A DNA stretch of 64,000 nucleotides, taken from NCBI RefSeq assembly GCF_000319305.2, contig NZ_AMWJ02000002.1:2611001-2675000 (forward strand). The letters are read 5' to 3'. Source of the DNA: Pseudomonas bharatica CSV86 (GTDB lineage: Bacteria > Pseudomonadota > Gammaproteobacteria > Pseudomonadales > Pseudomonadaceae). Under the pieces are notes generated by a model, which was not told where the DNA came from, did no database searches, and was given only the letters and a program-made list of their open reading frames with translations. Shown here piece after piece: positions 52,769 through 61,602 of this stretch. Numbering within the stretch: position 1 is the first letter of the stretch; the number at the start of each line of letters is the position of its first letter. Position numbers and translations under genes: made by a program.

Positions 52769-54727
52769 TCAAGGCAGCTCCAGGCCGCCGGCCGCCTTGT
52801 GCAGGGCGCGCAGGTGGTTGCCGATCAGTTTGGCGTTGGTTTCCACGGCGCGGATTTCCTTGTCGCGCTCGGGGTTGAGCAACGCCCGGGCTTCCTTGTC
52901 GAGATCGGTACTCAGGCTTTGCAACCGGGCCTGTCGCTCGCGGCTGCTGTCCAGCAACTGCTCGCGCTCCTGGGCCTGGGGCAACCCGTAGCCGCCCTGC
53001 CCCAGCAATTCGGCCGGTTTGCTGAGAAAGCCACTGTTGGCCAGGATCTCTTGCAACGTGCGGTTGGCCTTGTCGACCCGTCCGTCCTGCTGCGAGCGGC
53101 CGCTCAGATAGCGCTGCTTGACCTCGTCCTGGGCCAGCAGCAATTGCCGGCGCAGGGCGGCCTGTTCCAGCAGCAGCATCGCTGCACTGGTGCGCAGATC
53201 GGCGCGCTCGAACCAGGTACGGCGCTGCTCTGCGCTTTGTTCCAGCCAGGATTCGACCGTTGCCTGGGGAATCGGCAGTTGTTTCTTCAACACCTGGAAC
53301 ATGGCCTCGAAGCGATCACGGTAGGAATCGAAGCGGTAGCCCAGGCGCAGCGCCTCGCGCGGGTCGTCGAGCACACGGGTGTCCGCCAGGCCGCGGCCCT
53401 TGAGCACTTCCAGCAGGCCGTTGGGCATGATGCTGTCGAGGCTGGTCAGTTGCCGGTTGGCGGTACCGCTGCGCAACAGCTTGAGGGTTTCCACCGCGCA
53501 GTTGTTGGACAGGAAGAAGTAGTTGCCGTCGTAGCTCCAGTGCATCTCCAGGGCCTGGCGCACCAGGTTTTCCAGCTCCGGACGGGACAGCTTGAGCGGC
53601 ACCGAGGACAGGCTGCGCAGCTCGGTCTTGGTGTATTCGTCTATGACCTGGCCCAGCGGCAGCACGAACAGGCGCGATGGATAGGAGCCCACCAGGCCGT
53701 CCCAGCTGGACAATTGCACGTCGTTGACGAAGGCGCGGTACGACAGGACCAGATGCTGGTCGAGGTCCAGCCGGCAATCCGGGCCTCGCGGGCGACCCGG
53801 CGCACAGATCACCAGGCGCAACATGCTATGGCCCCAGCGGCTGACCCAGTTCTGGTTGGCTTCGGCCAGCAGGTAGTCCACCGAATAGACCCGCTCCGGG
53901 TCGATGTAGCCGAGGGGCTGCTTGGCGAAGTCATTGCCGGCGTTGAGGTAAGGCAGCTCTGCCGCACAGGGCGGATGTTCCGGCGCCCAGCCGAAATGTC
54001 CGCTCAGGTAGGCGTGCAGTGCCGGGCGACGGCAGGCGTAGCTCGGGTCGAGGAGAAAATACTCCATGTTGACCGCGATGAATTCCTTGGGGCTGCTCAG
54101 CTCGTAGCTGTCCGGGGTGCGTACGTCCTGGTGGTTTTCCTGCTCGCGCTCGCCGCGACGACCGACATATTGCGGCCAGCCGGCCAGGTCGAGCAGGCGC
54201 GGATCGTCGCTAAGGGTGAAGCGGCGCCCTGGCTGGCCGCGGCATTCGTCACGCAGGCCGACCTTGCCTTGGCTATCGAGCTGGCGTTGGCACTGGACGA
54301 TCAGGCGACGCTGGTCCGCCGGCCAGAGCCGCGCGCGGTCGTAGATGTGGGTGAGTTCATGGAGCACGGTGGCCAGCAGCTCTTCGCGCACCGTGCCGTG
54401 GGGACGACCGGTCTTCTGCGTGGCGGCGCTGCCGTCGGTGAGGCTGTCAAGGAGACGACGGTTCAGGGCCAGGGTCGACACCAGCGAAGCCTGGCCGTAC
54501 GCATCCTGCGGCATGCGCGAGTCCCAACTGATGGTGACGCTGCGGTCGAGTCGGGTCTTGAAGCTGGATGGCAGTTTTTCCAGCGCTTCATCCAGCAATG
54601 CCTGGGTCGCCTGGCGCTGGGCCGCGCTCAGCCCGTCACCTTGCAAATGCAATTGCAGATCGGCCACGGCGGGGCTGCCGAGCAGCGCGAGTACGCCGCC
54701 CAGCAGCCAGGCACGGAGTGATTTCAC
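52769..54727 (-). CDS. DUF4105 (Lnb N-terminal-type) exported protein with HExxH motif
   Basis: 652 aa with a signal peptide (RAWLLGGVLALLGSPAVADL). Residues 20-270 include HELTHIYDRARLW, an HExxH zinc-peptidase-like motif, with an Asp/Glu-rich region after it (PKEFIAVNMEYFLLDP). Residues about 290-480 match the DUF4105 domain with its Cys/His signature WGHSMLRLVIC and YFFLSNNCAVETL, like the NlpC/P60-type periplasmic domain of Lnb chaperones. A helical, charged C-terminus follows. It is downstream of a DUF2388 gene, whose stop overlaps its start. Function is unknown; the two motifs could indicate a bifunctional envelope hydrolase. Confidence 0.8.
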   Translation of the reverse strand: MKSLRAWLLGGVLALLGSPAVADLQLHLQGDGLSAAQRQATQALLDEALEKLPSSFKTRLDRSVTISWDSRMPQDAYGQASLVSTLALNRRLLDSLTDGSAATQKTGRPHGTVREELLATVLHELTHIYDRARLWPADQRRLIVQCQRQLDSQGKVGLRDECRGQPGRRFTLSDDPRLLDLAGWPQYVGRRGEREQENHQDVRTPDSYELSSPKEFIAVNMEYFLLDPSYACRRPALHAYLSGHFGWAPEHPPCAAELPYLNAGNDFAKQPLGYIDPERVYSVDYLLAEANQNWVSRWGHSMLRLVICAPGRPRGPDCRLDLDQHLVLSYRAFVNDVQLSSWDGLVGSYPSRLFVLPLGQVIDEYTKTELRSLSSVPLKLSRPELENLVRQALEMHWSYDGNYFFLSNNCAVETLKLLRSGTANRQLTSLDSIMPNGLLEVLKGRGLADTRVLDDPREALRLGYRFDSYRDRFEAMFQVLKKQLPIPQATVESWLEQSAEQRRTWFERADLRTSAAMLLLEQAALRRQLLLAQDEVKQRYLSGRSQQDGRVDKANRTLQEILANSGFLSKPAELLGQGGYGLPQAQEREQLLDSSRERQARLQSLSTDLDKEARALLNPERDKEIRAVETNAKLIGNHLRALHKAAGGLELP

Positions 54728-55044
54728 AGCGCGAGGATGGCTTCGGCGAGTACCTGGTCGCTGGCGTCGCGCGCTTCGGGGACGCGCTGGCGCAGGGTGT
54801 TGAAGGCGGCTTCCAGTTGTGCGCCGCGGATATCGCCATTGCTGGCGACGAAGCTGGCCGCGTCGTCACGGGCTTCGCGAACGACCTTGGAATCACGGAT
54901 CGAGGTGGTGGTGTCCGAGGTGAAATCGATCGAGCGGCCAAAGGCACGGACGATGATATTGCTGGTGGCCACCAGGGTATGTGCCTGGGCCACATCGGCC
55001 AGCAGAAGGAAGCCGAGGGTGGCGGCGATCAGCGGGTTACGCAT
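54724..55044 (-). CDS. DUF2388 small exported protein A
   Basis: 106 aa: a signal peptide (PLIAATLGFLLLADVAQAHT), then a small domain whose core is EARDDAASFVASNGDIRGAQLEAAF and which ends EAILAL. It is translationally coupled to the DUF4105 gene (4-bp overlap). It is one of three paralogues in 1.1 kb. No biochemical function is known for DUF2388. Confidence 0.88.
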   Translation of the reverse strand: MRNPLIAATLGFLLLADVAQAHTLVATSNIIVRAFGRSIDFTSDTTTSIRDSKVVREARDDAASFVASNGDIRGAQLEAAFNTLRQRVPEARDASDQVLAEAILAL

Positions 55045-55071
55045 GGAACTTCTCCGGAGAAACAGGGGTGA

Positions 55072-55377
55072 TCATTGGACGAGAATTGCTTGCGCCAGTT
55101 CAAGGTCGCCAGCATGAAGATCGGGGTTTTCCCGGCGTAGCCGGCCAATGACCGATTCCAGCCGTGCGCCACGGAGCTGGCCATCGCTGGCGACGTAGGC
55201 CGCAGCATCGTCGCGCGCGGCCTGCACCCATTTGCGGTCGAAGGGCGCGCTGGTCACCTGGCTGGTGGCGTAGCCGCCTATAACGCTGGCGGCGGTGGTC
55301 ATGTCGAAGGCCTCGGCCGTTGTCGAGAACGCCGTTGTGGACCCGAACAGTGCAAGCAGCAAAAACACATAACGCAT
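55072..55377 (-). CDS. DUF2388 small exported protein B (diverged)
   Basis: 101 aa with a signal peptide (RYVFLLLALFGSTTAFSTTAEA). The core ARDDAAAYVASDGQLRGARLES and end AQAILVQ match the two neighbours, but its N-terminal half differs (no TTDSL/TSD segment; SAPFDRKWV instead). Start at 55377 is chosen by signal-peptide fit; the ribosome-binding site is weak. It is the most divergent of the three copies. Confidence 0.85.
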   Translation of the reverse strand: MRYVFLLLALFGSTTAFSTTAEAFDMTTAASVIGGYATSQVTSAPFDRKWVQAARDDAAAYVASDGQLRGARLESVIGRLRRENPDLHAGDLELAQAILVQ

Positions 55378-55489
55378 GGAAAGAGATGGCCCTTGGAAAC
55401 ACAAGGTGTCCAAGGCTATCCCATGGCATCAGCCCGGGCCAGAGCGGTTGGCCCGGCTGTTTTGCAGGGTGTTGCCTGGTGTGTCAGGC

Positions 55490-55807
55490 CTACAGCGCCA
55501 GGATCGCCTGGGCCAGTTGTGCGTCGCTGGCTTGCAGGGTCGGCAGTTGCTGGCGGATATGGGCGAAGGCGCTTTCCAGTTTCACTCCGCGGATATCGCC
55601 GTTGCTGGCGACGAAGCTGGCGGCGTCGTCACGGGCGGCACGCACGATCTTGTTGTCGCGGAACGACGAGGTCACGTCGGACGTGGCGTCGGAAGAGGCT
55701 TTCAGTGCACCGACCAGGGAGTCGGTGGTGACGATGAAGCTCGTGGCGTGGGCGGTGGAAGCCAGGGCCAGCAAGAGTGCGGCGCCCAGCAGACGGGTAC
55801 GGATCAT
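55490..55807 (-). CDS. DUF2388 small exported protein C
   Basis: 105 aa with a signal peptide (RTRLLGAALLLALASTAHAT), core ARDDAASFVASNGDIRGVKLES and end AQAILAL. It is closest to copy A. AGGAGA precedes the ATG. It is first in the minus-strand series C-B-A-DUF4105. Between C and B lies a GC-rich imperfect hairpin (about 55432-55461) that could reduce read-through. Confidence 0.88.
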   Translation of the reverse strand: MIRTRLLGAALLLALASTAHATSFIVTTDSLVGALKASSDATSDVTSSFRDNKIVRAARDDAASFVASNGDIRGVKLESAFAHIRQQLPTLQASDAQLAQAILAL

Positions 55808-56016
55808 GGTCTATCTCCTGAGGTAGGACTTGGGTCCAGCAACTGTCAGACGCACGCTCAGCCGGTTGCGCTACGCGTGGCATAAAACCCTGTTGGAAAA
55901 AGCGTAACACGTAACAAGCGAAGCGCCGGTCGATATAACTGTTATGGTTGATTTTATAAATCTGAAAACTGTATCTGTCGGCCTTCAAATCCCTCTAGCC
56001 CGCGCCTTCCAGAACG

Positions 56017-56052
56017 AAAAAACCCGTCAGCAGTCACCTGCGACGGGTTTTT
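56017..56052. terminator. bidirectional intrinsic terminator
   Basis: AAAAAACCCGTC (56017-56028) and GACGGGTTTTT (56042-56052) form a 9-10 bp stem with A and T runs on both sides. It ends the DUF1127 gene on the minus strand. Confidence 0.9.
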
Positions 56053-56089
56053 CGGAATTCGGTGCCGGCCTTGGCCGGCGGGCCTTGCA

Positions 56090-56305
56090 TTAACGCCAGA
56101 AAGGCTTGCTCAGCTCTTCGTAACGTTGTGCTTCGCTGATACCGGCGTCAGCCAGCAGGCGAGCGTCCAGACGAGCCAGTTGATGGCGGCTGGAGATACG
56201 ACGTTGCCACAGAACCAGGTTGGCCAACAGGCGCAGTGGCAGGGCAGCTTTGGATTGTTGAGCGTTGCTTTCGAAAACCAGACCGGAACTGAGGGTACGT
56301 TCCAT
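56090..56305 (-). CDS. DUF1127 (YjiS-like) small basic protein
   Basis: 71 aa; the C-terminal DUF1127 domain is clear: LVLWQRRISSRHQLARLDARLLADAGIS followed by EAQRYEELSKPFWR. Short DUF1127 proteins have been tied to RNA turnover and to phosphate and stress responses. ATG at 56305 has GGAAGGAAG upstream. A cluster of ACTGTAC-type repeats lies in the 319 bp before it. It ends at a strong terminator. Confidence 0.9.
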   Translation of the reverse strand: MERTLSSGLVFESNAQQSKAALPLRLLANLVLWQRRISSRHQLARLDARLLADAGISEAQRYEELSKPFWR

Positions 56306-56624
56306 GATGTGCTTCCTTCCGCTTGTGGCGGCATTGAGTAGTGATTTAACTGATGCCAATGATCCTCCTCGGGCGTCCATAACAGTAGATACAGTTCACC
56401 TGCATTGTGATGGTCCAGTTAACTGTTTAAGGGCACTGTTGCACTCGAAATGCACGCAACTGTACTGGTGAGCGCAAAAATGGTGCGTTTTTCAATTTTT
56501 GGCGAGTGGAAGGCGGAAAATCGAGGGGTTTTGAGCGGTACAGTAGTACAGTTTTTTCAAGTCAGTTGGTCGAACTGTTCAGCCGACAGGCATTGCACCT
56601 TGTCGGCTGAGCAGTGTTCACCGA
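56306..56624. other. 319-bp region upstream of the DUF1127 gene, with ACTGTAC-type repeats
   Basis: No gene. Related sites are at 56382-56395, 56411-56426 (TGGTCCAGTTAACTGT), 56458-56468 (AACTGTACTGG) and 56537-56553. The last reads on the minus strand as a tandem ACTGTACT-ACTGTACC. Such half-sites resemble operators of MocR-type regulators. The region is AT-richer than average. Confidence 0.55.
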
Positions 56625-58118
56625 TTAAACGGCCAGCATGCGCCCGGTTTCTTCCAGGTTTTCATGCCAGGCCAGCGCTTCGCGCAGGATGTGTGGGGTA
56701 TGACCGCCCCGCTCGCACGCGCGGGTGAAGTAGTCGTTGAGCGCTTCGCGGTAGTCCGGATGCACGCAATTGTCGATGATCGCCCGGGCACGCTCGCGCG
56801 GTGCCAGTCCGCGCAGGTCGGCCAGGCCCTGCTCGGTTACCAGGATGTCTACGTCGTGCTCGGTGTGATCGACGTGGCTGACCATCGGCACCACGCTGGA
56901 AATCGCGCCGCCCTTGGCGATCGACTTGGTCACGAAGATGGCCAGGTGGGCATTGCGCGCGAAATCGCCCGAGCCGCCGATGCCGTTCATCATCCGTGTA
57001 CCGCAGACGTGTGTGGAGTTGACGTTGCCGTACAGGTCGAACTCCAGCGCGGTGTTGATACCGATGATGCCCAGGCGGCGCACCACTTCAGGGTGGTTGG
57101 AGATCTCCTGCGGGCGCAGCACCAGCTTGTCCTTGTAGCGCTCCAGGTTGCCGAACACATCGGCATTGCGGCGGCTCGACAGGGTGATCGAGCTGCCCGA
57201 GGCGAAGCCCAGCTTGCCGGCGTCGATCAGGTCGAACGTCGAGTCCTGAAGTACCTCGGAGTACATGGTCAGGTCTTCGAACGGCGACTCGATCAGGCCG
57301 CACATCACCGCGTTGGCGATGCTGCCGATGCCGGCCTGCAGCGGGCCGAGCCTGTTGGTCATGCGCCCTGCCGCTACTTCTTCCTTGAAGAAGTTGATCA
57401 GGTGGTTGGCGATGCCCTGGGTCTCTTCGTCCGGCGGCAGCACGGTAGACGGCGAATCCGCCTGTTCGGTAATGACGATGCCAACGATCTTCGCCGGGTC
57501 GATCGGGATCGCCGTGCTGCCGATGCGGTCATCGACCTTCACCAGCGGGATCGGTGTGCGGGTCGGACGGTAGGTCGGAATATAGATGTCGTGCAGGCCT
57601 TCGAGATTGGCGTTGTGCGCCATGTTGATCTCGATGATCACCTGCTTGGCGAAGATCGCGAAGCTCGCCGAGTTGCCCACGGAGGTGGTCGGCACGATAT
57701 GGCCCTGTTCGGTGATCGCCACCGCTTCGATGACAGCGATGTCCGGCAGCTTGAGCTGCTGGTTACGCAGTTGCTCGACGGTTTCCGACAGGTGCTGGTC
57801 GATGAACATCACCTTGCCGTCGTTGATCGCCTTGCGCAGGGTGCTGTCCACCTGGAACGGCATGCGTCGTGCCAGCACACCGGCTTCGGTCAGTTCCTTG
57901 TCCAGGTCGTTGCCCAGGCTGGCGCCGGTCATCAGGCTGATCTTCAGCGGCGACTGCTTGGCCCGCTCGGCCAATGCGTGGGGAACGGCCTTGGCTTCAC
58001 CGGCGCGGGTGAAACCGCTCATGCCAACGGTCATGCCATCCTGGATCAGGCCGGCGGCATCGGCCGCGCTCATGACTTTATTGTGCAGCGAGGACAAGCG
58101 AATACGATCACGGTACAT
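56625..58118 (-). CDS. acetyl-CoA hydrolase/transferase family protein (Cat1-like)
   Basis: 497-aa family I CoA-transferase. Motifs are SGFTRAGEAKAVPHALAERA, VIEAVAITEQGHIVPTTSVGNS with the catalytic Glu region EQADSP, GLGFASGSSITLS-like segment (KLGFASGSSITLSSRRN) and GIGGSGDFARNAHLAIFV. Members move CoA between succinyl-CoA and acetate or propionate; the acceptor cannot be read from sequence. It is a single gene between the DUF1127 gene and pntB, in a cytoplasmic metabolic context with transhydrogenase and gcdH nearby. Confidence 0.9.
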   Translation of the reverse strand: MYRDRIRLSSLHNKVMSAADAAGLIQDGMTVGMSGFTRAGEAKAVPHALAERAKQSPLKISLMTGASLGNDLDKELTEAGVLARRMPFQVDSTLRKAINDGKVMFIDQHLSETVEQLRNQQLKLPDIAVIEAVAITEQGHIVPTTSVGNSASFAIFAKQVIIEINMAHNANLEGLHDIYIPTYRPTRTPIPLVKVDDRIGSTAIPIDPAKIVGIVITEQADSPSTVLPPDEETQGIANHLINFFKEEVAAGRMTNRLGPLQAGIGSIANAVMCGLIESPFEDLTMYSEVLQDSTFDLIDAGKLGFASGSSITLSSRRNADVFGNLERYKDKLVLRPQEISNHPEVVRRLGIIGINTALEFDLYGNVNSTHVCGTRMMNGIGGSGDFARNAHLAIFVTKSIAKGGAISSVVPMVSHVDHTEHDVDILVTEQGLADLRGLAPRERARAIIDNCVHPDYREALNDYFTRACERGGHTPHILREALAWHENLEETGRMLAV

Positions 58119-58240
58119 GGATTGTTATCTCGGGTATTGAAACCAGGAGCGCAGTCTATTGCTTTCGCAAAGACTCGTCCCACGACCAAGGTCGTATGTG
58201 AAGCCCTGCAATAGAGCCTTCCGTCGGCAGACCGGGGACA

Positions 58241-58275
58241 AAAAAGCCCCGGTCGTTGCCGAACCGGGGCTTTTT
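58241..58275. terminator. bidirectional intrinsic terminator after pntB
   Basis: AAAAAGCCCCGGT (58241-58253) and ACCGGGGCTTTTT (58263-58275) form a perfect stem with a 9-bp loop. It lies 20 bp after the pntB stop on the minus strand. Confidence 0.93.
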
Positions 58276-58295
58276 GTCACATTTGGAAAGGGCCC

Positions 58296-59732
58296 TTATT
58301 CGACGGCCTTGACCATGTCCTCGATGACCTTCTTGGCATCGCCGAAGACCATCATGGTCTTGTCGAGGTAGAACAGTTCGTTGTCCAGGCCGGCATAGCC
58401 GCTGGCCATCGAGCGCTTGTTGACGATGATGGTCTTGGCCTTGAAGGCCTCCAGGATCGGCATGCCGGCGATCGGCGATTTCGGATCGTTCTTCGCCGCC
58501 GGGTTGACCACGTCGTTGGCGCCCAGCACCAGGACCACGTCGGCCTGACCGAACTCGGAGTTGATGTCCTCCATCTCGAACACCTGGTCATACGGTACCT
58601 CGGCTTCCGCCAGCAGCACGTTCATATGCCCGGGCATGCGACCGGCCACCGGGTGGATGGCGTACTTCACCGTCACCCCGGCGTGGGTCAGCTTCTCGGT
58701 CAGTTCCTTCAGTGCGTGCTGGGCACGGGCCACCGCCAGGCCGTAGCCGGGCACGATGATCACGGTGTCGGCGTTGCTCAGGAGGAAGGTGGCATCGTCG
58801 GCGGAGCCGGACTTCACCGGGCGCTGTTCCTTCGATCCGGTCGCCGCGCCGGCATCGGTATCACCACCGAATCCGCCGAGGATGACGTTGAAGAAGGAGC
58901 GGTTCATCGCCTTGCACATGATGTACGAGAGGATGGCACCGGACGAACCCACCAGGGAGCCGGCGATGATCAGCATCGAGTTGTTCAGCGAGAAGCCGAT
59001 GCCCGCCGCCGCCCAGCCCGAGTAGCTGTTCAGCATCGATACCACGACCGGCATGTCTGCCCCGCCGATCGGGATGATGATGAGCACGCCCATGACGAAG
59101 GCCAGGGCCAGCATCACGGCGAAGGCGGTGTAGTTGCCGGTGAAGGTGAACACCAGGCCGAGGCCGATGGTGGTCAGGCCCAGTACCAGGTTCAGCTTGT
59201 GCTGCCCGGCGAACTGTACCGGTGCGCCCTGGAACAGGCGGAACTTGTACTTGCCGGAGAGCTTGCCGAAGGCGATGACCGAGCCGGAGAAGGTGATCGC
59301 ACCGATAGCCGCACCGAGGAACAGCTCCAGGCGGTTGCCGGTGGGGATCGGGTCGCTGATGGCGCTGACGATACCCAGGGATTGCGGCTCGACCACAGCG
59401 GCAATGGCAATGAACACCGCAGCCAGGCCGATCATGCTGTGCATGAAGGCTACCAGCTCCGGCATCTTGGTCATTTCCACGCGCTTGGCCATGATCGCGC
59501 CGGCGCTACCGCCGATCAGCAGGCCGACGATCACGTAGGCGATGCCATCAGTGGCCAGCTCCGCGCCAAGCTTGTAGATCAGGCCAACGGTCGTGATGAC
59601 CGCCAGGGCCATGCCAAGCATGCCGAACAGGTTGCCGCGCCGGGAGGTGGTCGGGTGCGACAGGCCCTTGAGGGCCTGGATGAAGCAGACCGACGCTACC
59701 AGGTAGAGAAGTGTTACCAGGTTCATGCTCAT
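58296..59732 (-). CDS. pntB: NAD(P) transhydrogenase subunit beta
   Basis: 478 aa. The N-terminal part has nine helices (domain II half). The C-terminal 180 residues are the NADP(H)-binding domain III, with VIIVPGYGLAVARAQHALKE, MPGHMNVLLAEAEVPYDQV and GANDVVNPAAKNDPKSPIAG. With PntAA and PntAB it forms the proton-driven pump that makes NADPH from NADH. It starts two bases after the pntAB stop, and a strong terminator follows. Confidence 0.96.
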   Translation of the reverse strand: MSMNLVTLLYLVASVCFIQALKGLSHPTTSRRGNLFGMLGMALAVITTVGLIYKLGAELATDGIAYVIVGLLIGGSAGAIMAKRVEMTKMPELVAFMHSMIGLAAVFIAIAAVVEPQSLGIVSAISDPIPTGNRLELFLGAAIGAITFSGSVIAFGKLSGKYKFRLFQGAPVQFAGQHKLNLVLGLTTIGLGLVFTFTGNYTAFAVMLALAFVMGVLIIIPIGGADMPVVVSMLNSYSGWAAAGIGFSLNNSMLIIAGSLVGSSGAILSYIMCKAMNRSFFNVILGGFGGDTDAGAATGSKEQRPVKSGSADDATFLLSNADTVIIVPGYGLAVARAQHALKELTEKLTHAGVTVKYAIHPVAGRMPGHMNVLLAEAEVPYDQVFEMEDINSEFGQADVVLVLGANDVVNPAAKNDPKSPIAGMPILEAFKAKTIIVNKRSMASGYAGLDNELFYLDKTMMVFGDAKKVIEDMVKAVE

Positions 59733-59734
59733 CT

Positions 59735-60052
59735 TTACTTCTGCCCCTCTGCCTTCGCGGCTTTCTTCTTGAACATCTCCAGCATGCGCCGGGTGACGAG
59801 GAATCCACCGAACACGTTCACCGCCGCCAGGGCCACCGCAAGGGTGCCCATGACCTTGCCGAGCGGGGTGACGGTCAGCGCCGCAGCGAGCATGGCGCCG
59901 ACGATGACGATAGCGGAAATGGCGTTGGTGACCGCCATCAACGGGGTGTGCAGCGCAGGCGTGACGTTCCAGACCACGTGGTAGCCGACATAGATCGCCA
60001 GCACGAAGATGATCAGGTTATAGACACCGTGGGAAATCAGCATGTCTTCCAT
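59735..60052 (-). CDS. pntAB: NAD(P) transhydrogenase subunit alpha, membrane part
   Basis: 105 aa with three to four helices (GVYNLIIFVLAIYVGYHVVW, ISAIVIVGAMLAAALTV). This is the membrane segment that is fused to the NAD domain in E. coli PntA but encoded separately in pseudomonads. ATG at 60052 has AAGGAG. It lies 11 bp after pntAA. Confidence 0.94.
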   Translation of the reverse strand: MEDMLISHGVYNLIIFVLAIYVGYHVVWNVTPALHTPLMAVTNAISAIVIVGAMLAAALTVTPLGKVMGTLAVALAAVNVFGGFLVTRRMLEMFKKKAAKAEGQK

Positions 60053-60063
60053 TGCCCTGCTCC

Positions 60064-61185
60064 TTAACCGTTCTTGCGGATGACCTGGCCGTCGCGGCAC
60101 ATCAGGCACGCGGCGACGATGTCGTCTTCGAGGTTGATCGTCAGCGCGCCGTCCTTGTCGAACAGCAGCTTCATGAAGTCCAGCAGGTTGCGCGCGTAGA
60201 GCGCCGAGGCATCGGCGCCGACCTGGGCCGGCAGGTTGGTCGGACCAACGATGGTCACGCCGTTCTCGATGACGATCTGATCGGCGACGGTCAGCGGGCA
60301 ATTGCCGCCCTGGGCTGCTGCCAGGTCGATGACCACCGAGCCGGGCTTCATTTGCGCCACGGTTTCCGCGCTAAGCAGGGTTGGTGCCTTGCGGCCCGGG
60401 ATCAGGGCGGTGGTAATGACGATATCGGCCTGCTTGGCGCGCTCATGCACGGCCTGGGCCTGGCGCTGCATCCAGCTCGCCGGCATCGGGCGGGCATAGC
60501 CGCCGACGCCAACCGCGCAGTCGCGTTCCTCGTCGGTCTCGTACGGCACATCGATGAACTTGGCGCCGAGGGATTCGATCTGTTCCTTCACTGCCGGACG
60601 CACGTCCGACGCCTCGATCACCGCGCCCAGGCGCTTGGCCGTGGCGATGGCCTGCAGGCCGGCCACACCCGCTCCGAGGATCAGCACGCGGGCGGCTTTC
60701 ACCGTACCGGCGGCGGTCATCAGCATGGGCATGAAGCGTGGATAGTGGTGCGCGGCGAGCAACACGGCCTTGTAACCGGCGATGTTCGCCTGCGAGGACA
60801 GCACGTCCAGGCTTTGGGCCCGGGAAGTGCGTGGCGCGGCTTCGAGAGCGAAGGCGGTGATCCCGCGTTCGGCCATTTTTGCGATCAGATCGTTGTTGAA
60901 CGGGTTGAGCATGCCCGCAAGCACGCTACCGCTCTTGATCAGGGCCAGTTCGCTGTCATTGGGCGCTACAACCTTAAGGACAAGCTGCGCGCCAAACGCA
61001 TCGGCGGCGCTTCCAAGAACCGCGCCGACTGCCTCGTAGGCACTGTCAGGAATGCTGGCATTGACGCCGGCTCCACGCTCTACAGTGACCTGATGACCCT
61101 GGCCCACCAGTTTCTTGATGGTTTCGGGAGTGGCAGCGACCCGTGTTTCGCCCGTCTGCGTTTCGAGAGGAACACCAATGTGCAC
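60064..61185 (-). CDS. pntAA: NAD(P) transhydrogenase subunit alpha, NAD-binding part
   Basis: 373-aa soluble domain I of the pump, related to alanine dehydrogenase. It has the start VHIGVPLETQTGETRVAATP, the NAD fold in ARVLILGAGVAGLQAIATAKRLGA and the transhydrogenase loop EQIESLGAKFIDV. The start codon is GTG at 61185 with AGGAG eight bases away. It heads the pntAA-AB-B operon. Confidence 0.95.
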   Translation of the reverse strand: MHIGVPLETQTGETRVAATPETIKKLVGQGHQVTVERGAGVNASIPDSAYEAVGAVLGSAADAFGAQLVLKVVAPNDSELALIKSGSVLAGMLNPFNNDLIAKMAERGITAFALEAAPRTSRAQSLDVLSSQANIAGYKAVLLAAHHYPRFMPMLMTAAGTVKAARVLILGAGVAGLQAIATAKRLGAVIEASDVRPAVKEQIESLGAKFIDVPYETDEERDCAVGVGGYARPMPASWMQRQAQAVHERAKQADIVITTALIPGRKAPTLLSAETVAQMKPGSVVIDLAAAQGGNCPLTVADQIVIENGVTIVGPTNLPAQVGADASALYARNLLDFMKLLFDKDGALTINLEDDIVAACLMCRDGQVIRKNG

Positions 61186-61602
61186 GTCATTTCTCCTGCG
61201 TGATCTTTGTTGTTGAACCAGCGCACTACGGATGGTGCGTCTGGGGCGGCCGATCAGCACGATCCCGCCTGAACGAGGCGGGGCGCGGCATTTTGCAAGC
61301 GATCCTGAATCGCTTCAATGGGTTCTGAATGGAAACTTAATCGAAACTACAAGTCACCCTGTGACCACTTGTCGCAACGAACCGGCTTTAGCCCGCCAAA
61401 CACGGGGTTTAGCGACATTAGGAGATTTTCTAAAAATTTTCTGACAATTTTCGCGGAGAGGAAGAAAAAGGTCGTTTTTTCCGCTTTAAAGCCCCGTAAA
61501 CATTGGGGTTGTCAGGGTTTTTGATGGAGGGCGCAACAGTTGTCGCTTCTGCGACATTTCCTTATATCTGTAGGTGTTAAATTTAATTGACTACCGGGTC
61601 AA
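61186..61602. other. 417-bp intergenic region between pntAA and gcdR
   Basis: No gene. It has a 7-bp-arm inverted repeat, AAGCGAT-CCTGA-ATCGCTT, at 61297-61315 upstream of pntAA. The remainder (61330-61600) is unusually AT-rich for this genome, with A and T tracts; no clear promoter was fixed. Both flanking genes are on the minus strand. Confidence 0.55.
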
